A stretch of 41,679 bases of DNA. Origin: Pelolinea sp. GTDB taxonomy: Bacteria; Chloroflexota; Anaerolineae; Anaerolineales; Anaerolineaceae. Made by a program: the position numbers and the translations under genes. Location: the NCBI GenBank assembly GCA_030692365.1, contig JAUYCC010000077.1, positions 1 through 41,679 on the forward strand, read 5' to 3'. Shown here one piece after another: positions 1-9,274 of this stretch. The notes beneath the pieces were generated by a model. The model saw only the letters and a program-made list of their open reading frames with translations. It searched no databases and had not been told where the DNA came from. How positions within the stretch are numbered: position 1 is the stretch's first letter; every line of letters begins with the position of its first letter.

Positions 1-1
1 T

Positions 2-127
2 GATTTCTCACTGATATCTGAACAAGACATCTCTTTTGCGATCCATCGCCTTAACCAACGACCGAGAAAATGCCTGGGGTTTGATTCACCCTCTACAGTA
101 ATGTTAAAATATTCAAGTTGCACTTAA
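2..127 (+). mobile_element. C-terminal fragment of an IS30-family transposase (partial, cut by window start)
   Basis: An open frame enters from the left edge and stops with TAA at 125-127. Its 41 residues include LNQRPRKCLGFDSP, which matches the characteristic C-terminal end of IS30-family DDE transposases (typically LNxRPRKxLGxxTP). The catalytic core lies outside the window, so activity cannot be judged. The frame ends inside the probable right terminal repeat of the element, as is usual for compact insertion sequences. The acyltransferase gene starts only about 25 bases downstream, so the element may have separated that gene from its original promoter. The family call is a motif match read by eye. 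Confidence 0.72.
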
Positions 128-140
128 GAGTTGAATTCAC
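117..140 (+). repeat. Probable right terminal inverted repeat of the IS30-type element
   Basis: The stretch starting GTTGCACTTAAGAG and ending TTGAATTCAC overlaps the transposase stop codon. It has the TTGxACTT...TTGAATTCAC look of IS30-family terminal repeats. The matching left repeat would lie outside the window, so this is a motif-based call. Confidence 0.5.
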
Positions 141-151
141 ACTAACTAAAA

Positions 152-1060
152 ATGTCATCAATTGAATCTGAAAGCCATTACACTAATCTTGTAGAAAAAA
201 TCCGCCGGGATATCACCGCTGAAATTTTCCGGGCTGCCAAGGTTCCTGATATTAAATGGCTGAGGAAAGCGATCAGCCCTATGGTTAGCGCGCCCACGAG
301 CCGATTTTCCAGACTCATCGCAAATTTTGATACTTCGGTGATGGGAAATGGATTTGTTATTGCTTCCAGACAAATTTTGCAAAAATTAACCGGTGAAGTA
401 GTTGCGACTGGACAGGAATATATCCCATCAGAAGGTCCATTGATTATTGCTTCCAATCATCCCGGGACTTACGACGGATTGGCGATAATTTCACAGCTTC
501 CGAGAAATGACTTTCGCCTGATTGTCAGTGGAATCCCGTTTTTTCAAAACCTGCCGAATGCAAGCAAGAATCTCTTTTTCGCGACGCATGATACCTCCGA
601 CCGGATGGATGTCATCCGGAAATCGGTCCGGCATCTGCAGAGCGGGGGTGCGTTGCTCATTTTCCCCAGTGGAAGGCTGGACCCCGACCCTTCCATTTAT
701 CCTAACGCGGGTGAAGGACTGAAAAGATGGTCGCGAAGTATTGAAGTCTTTCTTAACAAGGTTCCTGAAGCGCGGCTGGTGTTAACCATCACGAGCGGGG
801 TTCTTTCACGAGAATTTGTAAATCACCCAATAATAAAACTCTTTAGGAATGACCATGAACAGAGAAGGATGATGGAGTTTTTGCAGGTGATCAAACAGAT
901 GGTGATAGGTAAACCGGTGGAGCTTCACCCAAAGGTGACATTTGCCAAACCTTTAAGCCAAATTGATTTGGTAAAAAAAACCGGCAACCTTTCAGATACA
1001 GCAATCCTTGAAAAAGCAATGAAATTGCTTAACCATCACATAAAGTTGTATTATCAATAG
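152..1060 (+). CDS. Lysophospholipid acyltransferase family protein (PlsC-like)
   Basis: This 302-residue protein carries the acyltransferase block I motif HX4D as NHPGTYD (about residues 103-109), where His and Asp are catalytic. A later FPSGR segment (about residue 175) corresponds to the block III substrate-binding motif of the glycerol-phosphate acyltransferase superfamily. Such enzymes transfer acyl chains to lysophospholipid or related acceptors at the inner membrane face. No clear signal peptide or strong membrane segment is visible. The ATG lacks an obvious Shine-Dalgarno sequence, and the gene begins just behind the IS30 terminal repeat, so its present promoter is uncertain. The acceptor cannot be predicted. 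Confidence 0.8.
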   Translation: MSSIESESHYTNLVEKIRRDITAEIFRAAKVPDIKWLRKAISPMVSAPTSRFSRLIANFDTSVMGNGFVIASRQILQKLTGEVVATGQEYIPSEGPLIIASNHPGTYDGLAIISQLPRNDFRLIVSGIPFFQNLPNASKNLFFATHDTSDRMDVIRKSVRHLQSGGALLIFPSGRLDPDPSIYPNAGEGLKRWSRSIEVFLNKVPEARLVLTITSGVLSREFVNHPIIKLFRNDHEQRRMMEFLQVIKQMVIGKPVELHPKVTFAKPLSQIDLVKKTGNLSDTAILEKAMKLLNHHIKLYYQ

Positions 1061-1186
1061 CATCCTGTGCGCACAATGCGCGGATAACTATCCAGAGGAT
1101 GTAATTCACCTGGTTTTTCAGCGCGGACTATAAAAAACACTGAATATTTCTTATACAGATTTAATGAAATGACCATAAATTGCGGC

Positions 1187-1192
1187 TATAAT
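1187..1192 (+). promoter_or_regulatory. Candidate -10 element upstream of degV-like gene
   Basis: A perfect TATAAT lies 30 bases before the start codon at 1222. No convincing -35 hexamer is found at the standard spacing, so only the -10 call is made. Confidence 0.4.
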
Positions 1193-1221
1193 CCTTTATT
1201 ATTGGATAAAATGGAGAAGAT

Positions 1222-2085
1222 ATGCAGGTTGTAACTGATAGCGCCACTGATACACATTTGCTGGAAGATAAGGGTTTGGATGTCCATATTGTCCCGCTGA
1301 AGGTCACTCTGGATGATAAAACATATAGAGACAAAATTGATATTTCGGCGGATGAATTTTATAAGATTTTGGAAAACAGTGGGGGGCTGCCGGTTACATC
1401 ACAACCATCCGCAGGAGAATTCGCGGAAGTCTACCGCAATCTTGCGAAAAATGATCCTGATATCCTGTCTATACACATGTCATCCGGCTTAAGCGGCACT
1501 GTGAACTCAGCGCGGGCAGCCGTTGCTTTGGTTTCTGAAGCAAATGTCACTGTCGTAGATACCAAAACACTTTCAGGAGCTGCTGGCTGGCAGGTGCAGG
1601 CCGCGGTACAGGCAATCAAAGCCGGTTGGCCATTGGAGCGCATCCTTGAAAAACTGAAAGCTATTGCTGCAGCGACTTACAGCCTCTATACGCTTAAAGA
1701 ATTAAAGTATCTCATTCACGGCGGCCGTATCAGCCATATTAAGGGATTGATCGCTTCGGTTTTACAAATCAAGCCTTTGATCGGTGTGCATAAAGAATTA
1801 GGCAACTATACCCAGGAAGGTCAGGCCAGATCATTCAATAACGCGTTGACCGGTCTTGTTGATCTGATGAAGAAAACCATCCCTTTAATGGAGCCTCTCA
1901 GGGTGCAGATTATCCATGCCGCCAACCCTGAAGGAGCAGCCCAACTCAAAGAAAAGATTACCCAGACATTTAAATGTGAATGGCTGCACACCGGGCAACT
2001 CTCCTTTGTGCTTGGCGCACACACCGGCCCCAGTATGATTGGTGTTGGATTTGCCCTAAATTCAATATTTGATGGAATATCCTAG
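1222..2085 (+). CDS. DegV family fatty-acid-binding protein
   Basis: This 287-residue protein has the usual DegV length and the family landmarks: DSATD near the N-terminus, TSQPSAGEF (about residues 59-67), SSGLSGT (about 87-93) and GGRIS before the C-terminal domain. DegV/FakB proteins bind a fatty acid between two domains. In Firmicutes, FakB presents it to the kinase FakA for phosphorylation. No fakA-like gene is in this window, so a role in exogenous fatty acid use is only a family-level inference. The start is supported by a GGAGAAG sequence just upstream of the ATG and a TATAAT at 1187-1192. It stands alone between the acyltransferase and typA. Confidence 0.88.
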   Translation: MQVVTDSATDTHLLEDKGLDVHIVPLKVTLDDKTYRDKIDISADEFYKILENSGGLPVTSQPSAGEFAEVYRNLAKNDPDILSIHMSSGLSGTVNSARAAVALVSEANVTVVDTKTLSGAAGWQVQAAVQAIKAGWPLERILEKLKAIAAATYSLYTLKELKYLIHGGRISHIKGLIASVLQIKPLIGVHKELGNYTQEGQARSFNNALTGLVDLMKKTIPLMEPLRVQIIHAANPEGAAQLKEKITQTFKCEWLHTGQLSFVLGAHTGPSMIGVGFALNSIFDGIS

Positions 2086-2142
2086 TTTCTTCAGTATTAC
2101 TTACGGTTTGGCCTTATAATATAAGGTTGTCAGCCAATCATT

Positions 2143-2173
2143 ACCTCGGCCTGATCTGGTCGAGGTTTTTTTT
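2143..2173 (+). terminator. Rho-independent terminator between the degV-like gene and typA
   Basis: ACCTCGGCC pairs with GGTCGAGGT (one G-T pair) around a 6-base loop and is followed by an uninterrupted run of T. It lies 58 bases after the degV-like stop codon. A TATAAT at 2115-2120 precedes it, so if typA transcription starts there the hairpin would sit in the typA leader and could act as an attenuator. The simpler reading is a plain terminator. Confidence 0.75.
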
Positions 2174-2199
2174 ACTTGTTTAGAGAAATTTTATAAAGA

Positions 2200-4059
2200 A
2201 TGAAACAAAAACGTACGGATTTAAGAAATATTGCCATAATCGCGCATGTTGACCATGGAAAAACCACCCTGGTCGATGGCATGCTGCGCCAGGCGCACAT
2301 TTTCCGTGATAACCAGCCGGTTGTTGAGCGCGTGATGGATTCCAACGACCTGGAACGCGAGCGCGGTATTACCATTCTGGCCAAGAACACGGCCATCTCG
2401 ATTTGGGATGAAGAAACAGACCAGAATGTAAAGATCAACATCGTGGATACCCCCGGGCATGCCGATTTCGGTGGCGAAGTGGAACGCGTGATGAACATGG
2501 TGGACGGCGTGCTTCTGCTGGTGGACGCAGCAGAAGGCCCGATGCCTCAGACTCGCTTTGTGCTGAAAAAAGCCCTGGAAATGGGTCATAAAGCCATTGT
2601 GGTTATAAATAAGGTAGACCGCCGAGACGCAGAACCTGAACGGGTGCTCAACGAGACCTTTGATCTGTTTATCGAGCTGGGCGCGAATGATGAACAGGCG
2701 GATTTCCCGGTGATTTATTCCCAGGCCACCAAAGCCAAGGCTGGGACCACACCAATCCTTGGACCAGACCTGAAACCCCTTTTTCAATCCATTCTGAAGA
2801 ACATTCCCGCGCCTGAGGTTGATTTGGAAGGTCCTTTGCAATTGCTGGTGACCTCTCTTGGTTATAATGAGTACCGCGGCGTTACCGCTCTGGGCAGGAT
2901 ACATTCCGGGGTAATTAAGGTTGGCCAACCCGTGGCGCGCATCACCCTGGATGGGCAAATTTTGCCCGAGCAGGCGCGTTATCTATACACTCACCGCGGG
3001 CTCGATCAGATTGAAATTGAAGAAGCCCAGGCTGGCGAGATAGTTTCGCTGGCGGGGCTTGAGAATATCGCCATTGGCGAAACCTTGGCGGATCCTGAAA
3101 ACCCTATCGCGTTACCCATTATCCATATTGAAGAACCCACCGTCCGCATGACCTTCGGAGTGAACACATCACCTTTTTCTGGTAAAGAAGGCCGCTGGGG
3201 AACTTCCAGGAAGATCCGCGAACGATTGTTTGAGGAATTGCGTCATAACGTTTCACTGCGCGTGGAAGAAACCGAAAGCAAGGATACTTTTCTGGTTTCG
3301 GGCCGCGGCGAACTGCACTTGGCCATTCTGATAGAAACTATGCGCCGCGAAGGTTATGAATTTCAGGTTTCACGCCCCGAGGTCATTTTTAAACAGGACG
3401 AAGAAGGAAATACACTGGAACCTTACGAAGAACTGCATATTGAAACCAGCCCCGAAACCACGGGCACTGTCGTTGAAATGCTTGGCGTAAGGCGCGGCAA
3501 GATGATCGATATGCATGACCTGAAAGGTAATATGGTCAAAATGGTGTATATAGTCCCCACACGCGGATTGTTGGGTTTTCGTTATCAGTTCCTGACAGCT
3601 ACCCGTGGACTTGGGATTATGAACTCTCTTTTTCATGGTTACCACCCGATGGCAGGTCCTATGACCACACGCCAGACAGGGTCGTTGGTAACCTGGGAAA
3701 CTGGTACCTCCACTAACTATGGATTGAAAAATGCAGAGGACCGTGGAACTTTGTTTATCGGTCCTGGTGTCGAAGTTTATGAGGGTATGGTGGTGGGTGA
3801 GTATGCCAAGAGCGGCGACCTGACTATCAACATTTGCAAGAAAAAGAATCTGACCAATATGCGTCAATCCAACAAGGATATCGAAGTCCGGCTGAATACC
3901 CCCAAAGATATGAGCCTGGATGAAAAAATTGAATATCTGGTGGACGATGATCTTCTGGAGGTCACACCTTCTTCATTGCGTATCCGCAAACGTATCCTGA
4001 ATTCGGAAGAACGCGGCAAACTTGTGAAGAAGTCCAAGGAAAAACCAGAAGACGATTAG
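2200..4059 (+). CDS. typA: Translational GTPase TypA/BipA
   Basis: This full-length 619-residue ribosome-associated GTPase shows all G motifs: [10 protein letters not shown] (G1, about residues 15-24), RERGITI (G2), [12 protein letters not shown] (G3) and NKVD (G4). It then continues through EF-G-like domains II, III and V to the BipA-specific C-terminal domain, which has a [14 protein letters not shown] segment. TypA/BipA binds the 70S ribosome and assists 50S assembly and stress or cold adaptation. It is a housekeeping gene in most bacteria. No strong Shine-Dalgarno sequence precedes the ATG (TTTATAAAGA), so initiation may rely on a short or AT-rich leader. A terminator hairpin lies 27 bases upstream. 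Confidence 0.96.
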   Translation: MKQKRTDLRNIAIIAHVDHGKTTLVDGMLRQAHIFRDNQPVVERVMDSNDLERERGITILAKNTAISIWDEETDQNVKINIVDTPGHADFGGEVERVMNMVDGVLLLVDAAEGPMPQTRFVLKKALEMGHKAIVVINKVDRRDAEPERVLNETFDLFIELGANDEQADFPVIYSQATKAKAGTTPILGPDLKPLFQSILKNIPAPEVDLEGPLQLLVTSLGYNEYRGVTALGRIHSGVIKVGQPVARITLDGQILPEQARYLYTHRGLDQIEIEEAQAGEIVSLAGLENIAIGETLADPENPIALPIIHIEEPTVRMTFGVNTSPFSGKEGRWGTSRKIRERLFEELRHNVSLRVEETESKDTFLVSGRGELHLAILIETMRREGYEFQVSRPEVIFKQDEEGNTLEPYEELHIETSPETTGTVVEMLGVRRGKMIDMHDLKGNMVKMVYIVPTRGLLGFRYQFLTATRGLGIMNSLFHGYHPMAGPMTTRQTGSLVTWETGTSTNYGLKNAEDRGTLFIGPGVEVYEGMVVGEYAKSGDLTINICKKKNLTNMRQSNKDIEVRLNTPKDMSLDEKIEYLVDDDLLEVTPSSLRIRKRILNSEERGKLVKKSKEKPEDD

Positions 4060-4132
4060 CGGATATCAAATATTGAATGGGAAGTATCCCGTTCAGCTAT
4101 AATTGCTTCAACTTTATGAATGAGGGTGTTCA

Positions 4133-5662
4133 ATGCCAATGCCTTTAGTTGAATGTATCCCCAATTATTCCGAAGGACGGCGTTCTGAAGTCGTTGATCA
4201 AATAATTGCCGCAATCCTCTCAGTCCCCGAAGTCCAAATCCTTGACCGCCATTCAGATGCTGACCATAATCGTACAGTGCTTACCTTATTGGGTGTGCCT
4301 GAGGCAGTAAAAGAATCCGTTTTCCGCAGTATCGCCAAGGCTGCGGAATTAATTGATATGGATCAGCATCAGGGCGAACACCCGCGCATTGGTGCGACGG
4401 ATGTGGTGCCTTTTGTTCCCATACGAGATATCAGCATGGCTGATTGCGTCGAATTAGCCCGCCAGTTGGGAAATCGAGTGGGTACCGAACTTGGCATTCC
4501 TGTGTATTTATATGAAGATGCAGCCACCTCACCTGAGCGAGTCAACCTGGAAAATATTCGCAAAGGGCAGTATGAAGGGCTAAAAGAAGAAATAATAACC
4601 AACCCAAACCGTAAGCCAGACTACGGACCTGCCAAATTAGGCAAAGCCGGCGCGGTAGTCATCGGTGCGCGGGAAGCCCTGATAGCTTTCAATGTCTACC
4701 TGACCACTGAAGATGAATCCATAGCGAAGAAAATCGCCAAAATCATTCGCTATTCTTCGGGTGGGCTGCGATTTGTTAAAGCCATGGGGGTACTTGTGGA
4801 TGGGCGCGCCCAGGTTTCAATGAACCTGACCAATTATCGAAAAACCCCGATTGCCATGGTTGTCGAAACCATCCGGCGAGAGGCAAAGCGCAACGGGGTT
4901 GCCATTCATCACAGTGAACTGGTTGGGCTGGTCCCGCAGGAAGCGCTGGTTGACGCGGCGGTTTGGTATACCCAACTCGATCAGTTTGAACCCAGCCAGG
5001 TGCTTGAAAACCACCTGGGACAACCTCAAAATGAGGATAACAAGTATTCCTTCCTGGATGAATTGGCCAGTGAAGCGCCAACTCCGGGCGGCGGTTCGGC
5101 AGCAGCTTTCACCGCCGCGCAAGCAGCGGCGCTGGCGGCAATGGTCGCGCGGCTGACTATCGGTAAAAAGAAATATGCGGAAGTAGAAGCGGATATGCGC
5201 CAGGTTTTGGAAAAAGCGGAAAGCTTGCGAAAAAAGCTGACTCTGGCAATTACAGAAGACGCCCAGGCATTTGAAGCGGTTATGGCCGCCATGAAATTGC
5301 CGAAGACAACACCTGAAGATATTGAAAACCGTAACAGTGCTATACAGTCATCTTACAAGATTGCGGCGGAGACGCCTTTAAAGACCGCTGAATTTACTTT
5401 AGAAGTTCTAGAACTCCTAAAGGTAGCCGGAGAGAAGGGCAACGTGAACGCAATTACCGACGCGGGAACAGGCGGCGCTTTGGCGATGGCTGCTCTGGCA
5501 GGCGCGGGGGCTAACGTGCGCATAAACCTTTTACCTTATGCAGAGGATAGTCACGCGCAAAGTATATTGGCCAGGTTAGTTGCTGTTGAAAAGGAAATGT
5601 CTTCACTTTATTTAGATATTAAAAAAGCTCTAAAAGACCGCGCCAAAATTACTCTGCTCTGA
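4133..5662 (+). CDS. ftcD: Bifunctional glutamate formiminotransferase / formimidoyl-THF cyclodeaminase
   Basis: The 509-residue protein joins two enzymes of histidine degradation. Residues 1 to about 300 form the formiminotransferase, starting with VECIPNYSEG and including HQGEHPRIGATD, which contains the His expected in the catalytic region. Residues from about 310 form the cyclodeaminase, with the signature PTPGGGSAAA. The first moves the formimino group from formiminoglutamate to tetrahydrofolate. The second releases ammonia to give 5,10-methenyl-THF. The fused order matches the animal-type FTCD, whereas many bacteria encode the parts separately. No other histidine-utilisation gene is next to it, so it may serve general one-carbon supply. 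It ends 14 bases before the next gene. Confidence 0.93.
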   Translation: MPMPLVECIPNYSEGRRSEVVDQIIAAILSVPEVQILDRHSDADHNRTVLTLLGVPEAVKESVFRSIAKAAELIDMDQHQGEHPRIGATDVVPFVPIRDISMADCVELARQLGNRVGTELGIPVYLYEDAATSPERVNLENIRKGQYEGLKEEIITNPNRKPDYGPAKLGKAGAVVIGAREALIAFNVYLTTEDESIAKKIAKIIRYSSGGLRFVKAMGVLVDGRAQVSMNLTNYRKTPIAMVVETIRREAKRNGVAIHHSELVGLVPQEALVDAAVWYTQLDQFEPSQVLENHLGQPQNEDNKYSFLDELASEAPTPGGGSAAAFTAAQAAALAAMVARLTIGKKKYAEVEADMRQVLEKAESLRKKLTLAITEDAQAFEAVMAAMKLPKTTPEDIENRNSAIQSSYKIAAETPLKTAEFTLEVLELLKVAGEKGNVNAITDAGTGGALAMAALAGAGANVRINLLPYAEDSHAQSILARLVAVEKEMSSLYLDIKKALKDRAKITLL

Positions 5663-5676
5663 TAAAATTTGGCGTT

Positions 5677-7314
5677 ATGAAACATCGTGGATTTTTGGTA
5701 GGATTATTGGCAATAGTTCTGATTGTTTCAGCCTGTGCGCCCACACAGGCTATCGAAGGCCAGCCAAAACAGGTCATTGAACCCGTCGCGACAGAAATTC
5801 CTGATCCGCTTTCCCTTTGGCTTCCGCCCTACTTGCCCGAACAATTAACTAAGGATCTCGTTTTACCGGAAGGTATTATCCATTCAACGGGTGAACAAAT
5901 TGCTTCCATAAGAATTGACGTCGGGTCAGATGCTTTGGTTTCCATATGGGTATACGCGCTTGTTGCCCCTTTTTCGACCGTAACCGATGAAAACTCTTCC
6001 AACGACCTGAAAGCTTTTTGGCAAGGCAGCAAAGTGAAAAGTTTTCCGGTAGAGAAATTGCTTGTAGATGGCGAGACTAAAGCGCTTTTTGAAAAACTTT
6101 GGGGAGTTGCTTCAGTTTCGAATGTGACTGTAACTGCCGAGGAAGAATTACTTGCAACCGCCTGGGATGCTAAAAACACCTGGGCTATCATTCCTTTTGA
6201 ATCTCTTGAACCGCGCTGGAAAGTCATTCGGGTAGATGATCAATCGCCGATTAGGAAGGGATTTGACCCGCTCAAATACCCTTTGACAATCCCGTTTTCC
6301 GCGATTGGTAATGCTTCAGATGTTTCACATTTCCTTAAAATAAATAAATCTTCTGCAAACCCGATATTGCCGTTAACAAATCGGGATGAGCAAAAACTGA
6401 CCACGGTAATGCTGACAGGCGTTACAGCTCTGGTCAGGGCAACTGCTTACCTGATGGAAAAGAACGGAATGACTTATCCGGCAATCGATATCGGTGATCT
6501 ATTACGCAGCGCGGATATTTTGCATATCAGCAATGAAATCCCGTTTACGGATACATGCCCCAATCCTCTTTCCAACAAGACCAATGACTCCAACCTGGTT
6601 TTTTGTAGCAAACCTGAATACATCCAGCTGCTTGAAGCAGTGGGTACGGATGTGGTTGAACTGACAGGCGACCATTTTCGCGATTGGGGTCCTGAGGCTA
6701 TGCTTAATACTATCGCCATGTATGATGAACGTAACTGGCAATATTATGGTGGCGGCAAAAATTTGGAAGACGCCATGTCGCCCGCCTTGTTCGAAATTAA
6801 CGGGAACAAGATTGCGTTTCTTGGATGCAATGCCAAACCGCCCGGTTACGCAACAGCCAAAGCCAATTATCCCGGAGCCCTGCATTGCGATATGGAAACA
6901 ATGGCTGAAGAGATTGTTGATGTGGTTGATAAAGGCTATCAACCCATCTTTACCTTTCAGCACCTTGAATACTATGCTTATAATGCCAATAAGAATTTGA
7001 TAAGTGATTTTCATAAAGCGGCTGAAGCCGGAGCGGTGGTGGTTAGCGGTAGCCAGGCGCACCAGCCGCATGCTTTTGAATTCTATAAAGGCGCTCTGTT
7101 GCATTATGGGCTGGGCAACCTTTTCTTTGATCAGTTCAAGGAAAGCGCCGCGCAGAGGCAGGCATTTATAGATGAACATATCTTCTATGATGGGCGCTTT
7201 ATCAGTACTGAATTAATCACTACCCAATTCATTGATAATGCGCGTCCGCGCCTTTCGACTATTAAAGAACGCGAAAGGCTGCTGGAAAAGGTGTTTTCTG
7301 CCAGTAAATGGTAA
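5677..7314 (+). CDS. CapA-family (PGA_cap) lipoprotein
   Basis: The 545-residue protein starts with a lipoprotein signal: MKHR, a hydrophobic stretch and the lipobox VSAC at residues 17-20. It is therefore predicted to be anchored outside the cytoplasmic membrane. Residues from about 245 on resemble the calcineurin-like CapA/PGA_cap fold: GVTALVRATA, then GDLLRSADILHISNEIP, LTGDHFRDWG, TFQHLEYY and SGSQAHQPHAFE, with metal-binding-type Asp, Asn and His residues. CapA proteins take part in poly-gamma-glutamate or exopolymer export and anchoring in some bacteria. Many homologues have no known substrate. About 200 residues before the domain are not recognised. It starts 14 bases after ftcD without a clear ribosome site, so it may be co-transcribed. 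Confidence 0.8.
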   Translation: MKHRGFLVGLLAIVLIVSACAPTQAIEGQPKQVIEPVATEIPDPLSLWLPPYLPEQLTKDLVLPEGIIHSTGEQIASIRIDVGSDALVSIWVYALVAPFSTVTDENSSNDLKAFWQGSKVKSFPVEKLLVDGETKALFEKLWGVASVSNVTVTAEEELLATAWDAKNTWAIIPFESLEPRWKVIRVDDQSPIRKGFDPLKYPLTIPFSAIGNASDVSHFLKINKSSANPILPLTNRDEQKLTTVMLTGVTALVRATAYLMEKNGMTYPAIDIGDLLRSADILHISNEIPFTDTCPNPLSNKTNDSNLVFCSKPEYIQLLEAVGTDVVELTGDHFRDWGPEAMLNTIAMYDERNWQYYGGGKNLEDAMSPALFEINGNKIAFLGCNAKPPGYATAKANYPGALHCDMETMAEEIVDVVDKGYQPIFTFQHLEYYAYNANKNLISDFHKAAEAGAVVVSGSQAHQPHAFEFYKGALLHYGLGNLFFDQFKESAAQRQAFIDEHIFYDGRFISTELITTQFIDNARPRLSTIKERERLLEKVFSASKW

Positions 7315-7336
7315 ATAATATTTTCGGAGGATTAGC

Positions 7337-7891
7337 ATGGCAATAGTACCTGATTTTCGTATTCGCGAGTACGCGATCAACCAAAAAATGATTGACCCTT
7401 TCATTGACAAACAGGTAAGGAATGGCGTAATTTCTTATGGATTGTCATCATACGGATACGATATCCGCGTGGCAGATGAATTCAAGATCTTTACAAATGT
7501 GAATTCCGCCATTGTGGACCCCAAGCAGTTTGATCCGCGCTCGATGGTGGATTTCAAAGGGGATATCTGTGTCATTCCGCCCAATTCATTTGCCCTGGCC
7601 AAGACGATTGAGTACTTTCGCATCCCACGCAATATTCTGACGATCTGTGTCGGTAAAAGCACCTATGCTCGCTGCGGTATTATCGTGAATGTGACTCCCT
7701 TTGAACCGGAGTGGGAGGGATTTGTAACGCTAGAAATTTCCAACACCACTCCCTTGCCCGCCCGTATTTACGCTAATGAAGGAATCGCCCAGGTGTTGTT
7801 CTTTGAGAGTGACCAGCCCTGTGAAATCTCCTACGCTGATAGAAAAGGAAAATATCAGAAGCAGAGTGATATTATGCTGCCACGGCTTTAA
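7337..7891 (+). CDS. dcd: dCTP deaminase
   Basis: The 184-residue protein has the length and motifs of the trimeric Dcd family: [31 protein letters not shown] and [12 protein letters not shown], whose Glu is the catalytic residue of the family. It converts dCTP to dUTP for thymidylate synthesis. Bifunctional versions also hydrolyse dUTP, and the sequence alone does not separate the two. A good ribosome site (CGGAGGA) precedes the ATG. It follows the CapA-like gene after 22 bases and precedes a damaged membrane-protein frame with almost no gap. Confidence 0.94.
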   Translation: MAIVPDFRIREYAINQKMIDPFIDKQVRNGVISYGLSSYGYDIRVADEFKIFTNVNSAIVDPKQFDPRSMVDFKGDICVIPPNSFALAKTIEYFRIPRNILTICVGKSTYARCGIIVNVTPFEPEWEGFVTLEISNTTPLPARIYANEGIAQVLFFESDQPCEISYADRKGKYQKQSDIMLPRL

Positions 7892-7893
7892 AA

Positions 7894-8997
7894 TTGCCTG
7901 AAAAAATTAAGCGCAGCCCGCGGCGGCTGGTGCGACGCTATTACTCGGAACGGTATCTTTTACTCACACTGTTGAGTTTTGCTTTATCCGTTTCGCTTAC
8001 CCGACTTTTTCTTGAGATTATGGGCTACCCTCAATTGGGCGGCAGTGAATTGCACTTCGCGCATGTGCTTTGAGGTGGCCACATCTGGTTTGCAGGCAGC
8101 CTTTTTCCGCTTATCTTTGCCAACCATAGGGCATTGGATATCAGCGCAGTATTTACCGGTATTGGCGTGGGGCTTTTTATTGATGAGGTCGGGAAATTTA
8201 TTACCCAAACCAACGATTACTTTTTCCCCGCAGCTGCTCCTTTCATTTATTCCTTTTTTCTGATAATCCTTTTTATATTCTCACTAATAAGAAAACAAAG
8301 AAATTTGGGTCTCCGCGAAAGGCTTTATCAAGTACTTGAAAAAATTTAGGAAGTCTTGGAGAGCGATCTTTCTGAACAAGAAAGAGACCTCATGATTAAA
8401 GAATTGTCAGGCTCCTCTCAACAAAATGATTCACCCGAATTACAACGTCTGGCCAAGTCTTTTAAGAGAATTATTGCGGACAAGCAACAACGGCTTGTAA
8501 TACAATGGCCAAATATTTTCGATAAAACCGACCAATGGTGGCTACAAACACGAACAAAGGTTTTCCATGAAAACAAGAAACCGATCTGGCTGTTTTCTGT
8601 TTTGTTGATTTTAGGGTTGATTTCAATTCTTCACCCAATTGCGTCACTTTTTGCAGCCAAATCCGATTTTGCTTTGCCAGGATTCTGGAATGAGTTAATT
8701 AAAGTTAATTTCAACCCGATTCAGGGGATAGGTTCGGTCGAACGCCTGCGTCTTGCCGGTGAAGCAGTTATTGGAGGATTGCTGGTTTTTTCTGCGGGAG
8801 CGGGTTTTTTTGGCGCCACAAAATTAGGTGCTACAGTAGCTTCTATTTCTTTATTGGGTTTAATTGTTCTCGTCAACCTGCTCGTTTTCTTTTTTGACCA
8901 ATTTTCCGCAATCTTTTTTACTAACATTCAATTTGCAGCGCTATTCTTTACCCGGCAATACCGTTTGTTATTGAAAAATTGGTTTTTCACAAAGTAA
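7894..8997 (+). pseudogene. Multi-pass membrane protein gene interrupted by two in-frame stop codons
   Basis: One reading frame of about 367 codons runs from TTG at 7894 to TAA at 8997. It is broken by TGA at 8071-8073 and TAG at 8347-8349, both in the same frame, with no frameshift. Before the first stop lie a basic N-terminus (KIKRSPRRLVRR) and a membrane segment. Between the stops are about three more, including GIGVGLFIDEVGKFITQTND. After the second stop comes a soluble helical part and at least two further membrane segments. The TGA falls where Trp would suit (HFAHVL-stop-GGHIWFAG), so a TGG to TGA change is likely. TGA serves as a genuine stop elsewhere here, for example at ftcD. The last part (8356-8997) could still be translated alone from TTG. 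Function unknown. Confidence 0.7.
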
Positions 8998-9011
8998 TTT
9001 CTTTTATGGGT

Positions 9012-9017
9012 TATAAT
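9012..9017 (+). promoter_or_regulatory. Candidate -10 element of the feoAB operon
   Basis: A perfect TATAAT lies 33 bases before the feoA start, with the 18-bp palindrome between it and the ATG. No clear -35 hexamer is seen at 16-18 bases. Transcription would begin near 9024, giving a short leader that includes the palindrome. Confidence 0.5.
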
Positions 9018-9028
9018 CCCTTTTATCT

Positions 9029-9046
9029 TATTAGTATATACTAATA
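9029..9046. promoter_or_regulatory. Perfect 18-bp palindrome, candidate metal-dependent operator of feoAB
   Basis: TATTAGTATATACTAATA is an exact palindrome ending three bases before the feoA start codon and just after a TATAAT. Its TTAG...CTAA ends recall sites of the DtxR/MntR/IdeR family more than a classical Fur box. A repressor bound here would block transcript start or elongation. The identity of the binding protein is an inference, since no regulator gene of this type lies in the window. Confidence 0.6.
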
Positions 9047-9049
9047 CCA

Positions 9050-9274
9050 ATGGATATTCTGGAAATTGAAAATGGCCGCTGGGTAAAGGTTGTGGATTTC
9101 CGTGCTGGGCGGGGGATAGAAGCGCGTCTTTCACAGATGGGTTTCCTGCCGGGAAACAAGATCCGCGTTATTCGGTCTGCGCCTTTTAAAGGACCATTAT
9201 TAATTGAAGTGGAAGGGCGTGAAATCGTCCTGGGGCGCGGCGTAGCGAGAAATATCCTTGTGGAGTATCTGTAA
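9050..9274 (+). CDS. feoA: Ferrous iron transport protein A (FeoA, SH3-like)
   Basis: This 74-residue protein matches the small SH3-fold FeoA family, with LSQMGFLPGNKIRVI followed by GPLLIEVEGREIVLGRGVARNILV. FeoA is a cytoplasmic partner of FeoB in ferrous iron uptake. The stop codon overlaps the feoB start by one base (TAATG), so the two are translationally coupled. No Shine-Dalgarno sequence precedes the ATG. An 18-bp palindrome directly upstream suggests repression when iron is sufficient. Confidence 0.9.
   Translation: MDILEIENGRWVKVVDFRAGRGIEARLSQMGFLPGNKIRVIRSAPFKGPLLIEVEGREIVLGRGVARNILVEYL

Noticed and set aside
2221-2958. 245-codon minus-strand ORF opposite typA
   Set aside because: It is antisense to strongly conserved GTPase motifs and has a His-rich, unstructured composition typical of a shadow frame.
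6502-7179. 225-codon minus-strand ORF
   Set aside because: It lies opposite the CapA-like domain, whose motifs are clear. No ribosome site or protein family is seen.
8071-8073. TGA read as selenocysteine or Trp
   Set aside because: No selenocysteine-type context or insertion hairpin was apparent, the family position suits Trp, and TGA ends normal genes here, for example at ftcD. A second stop, TAG, lies in the same frame.
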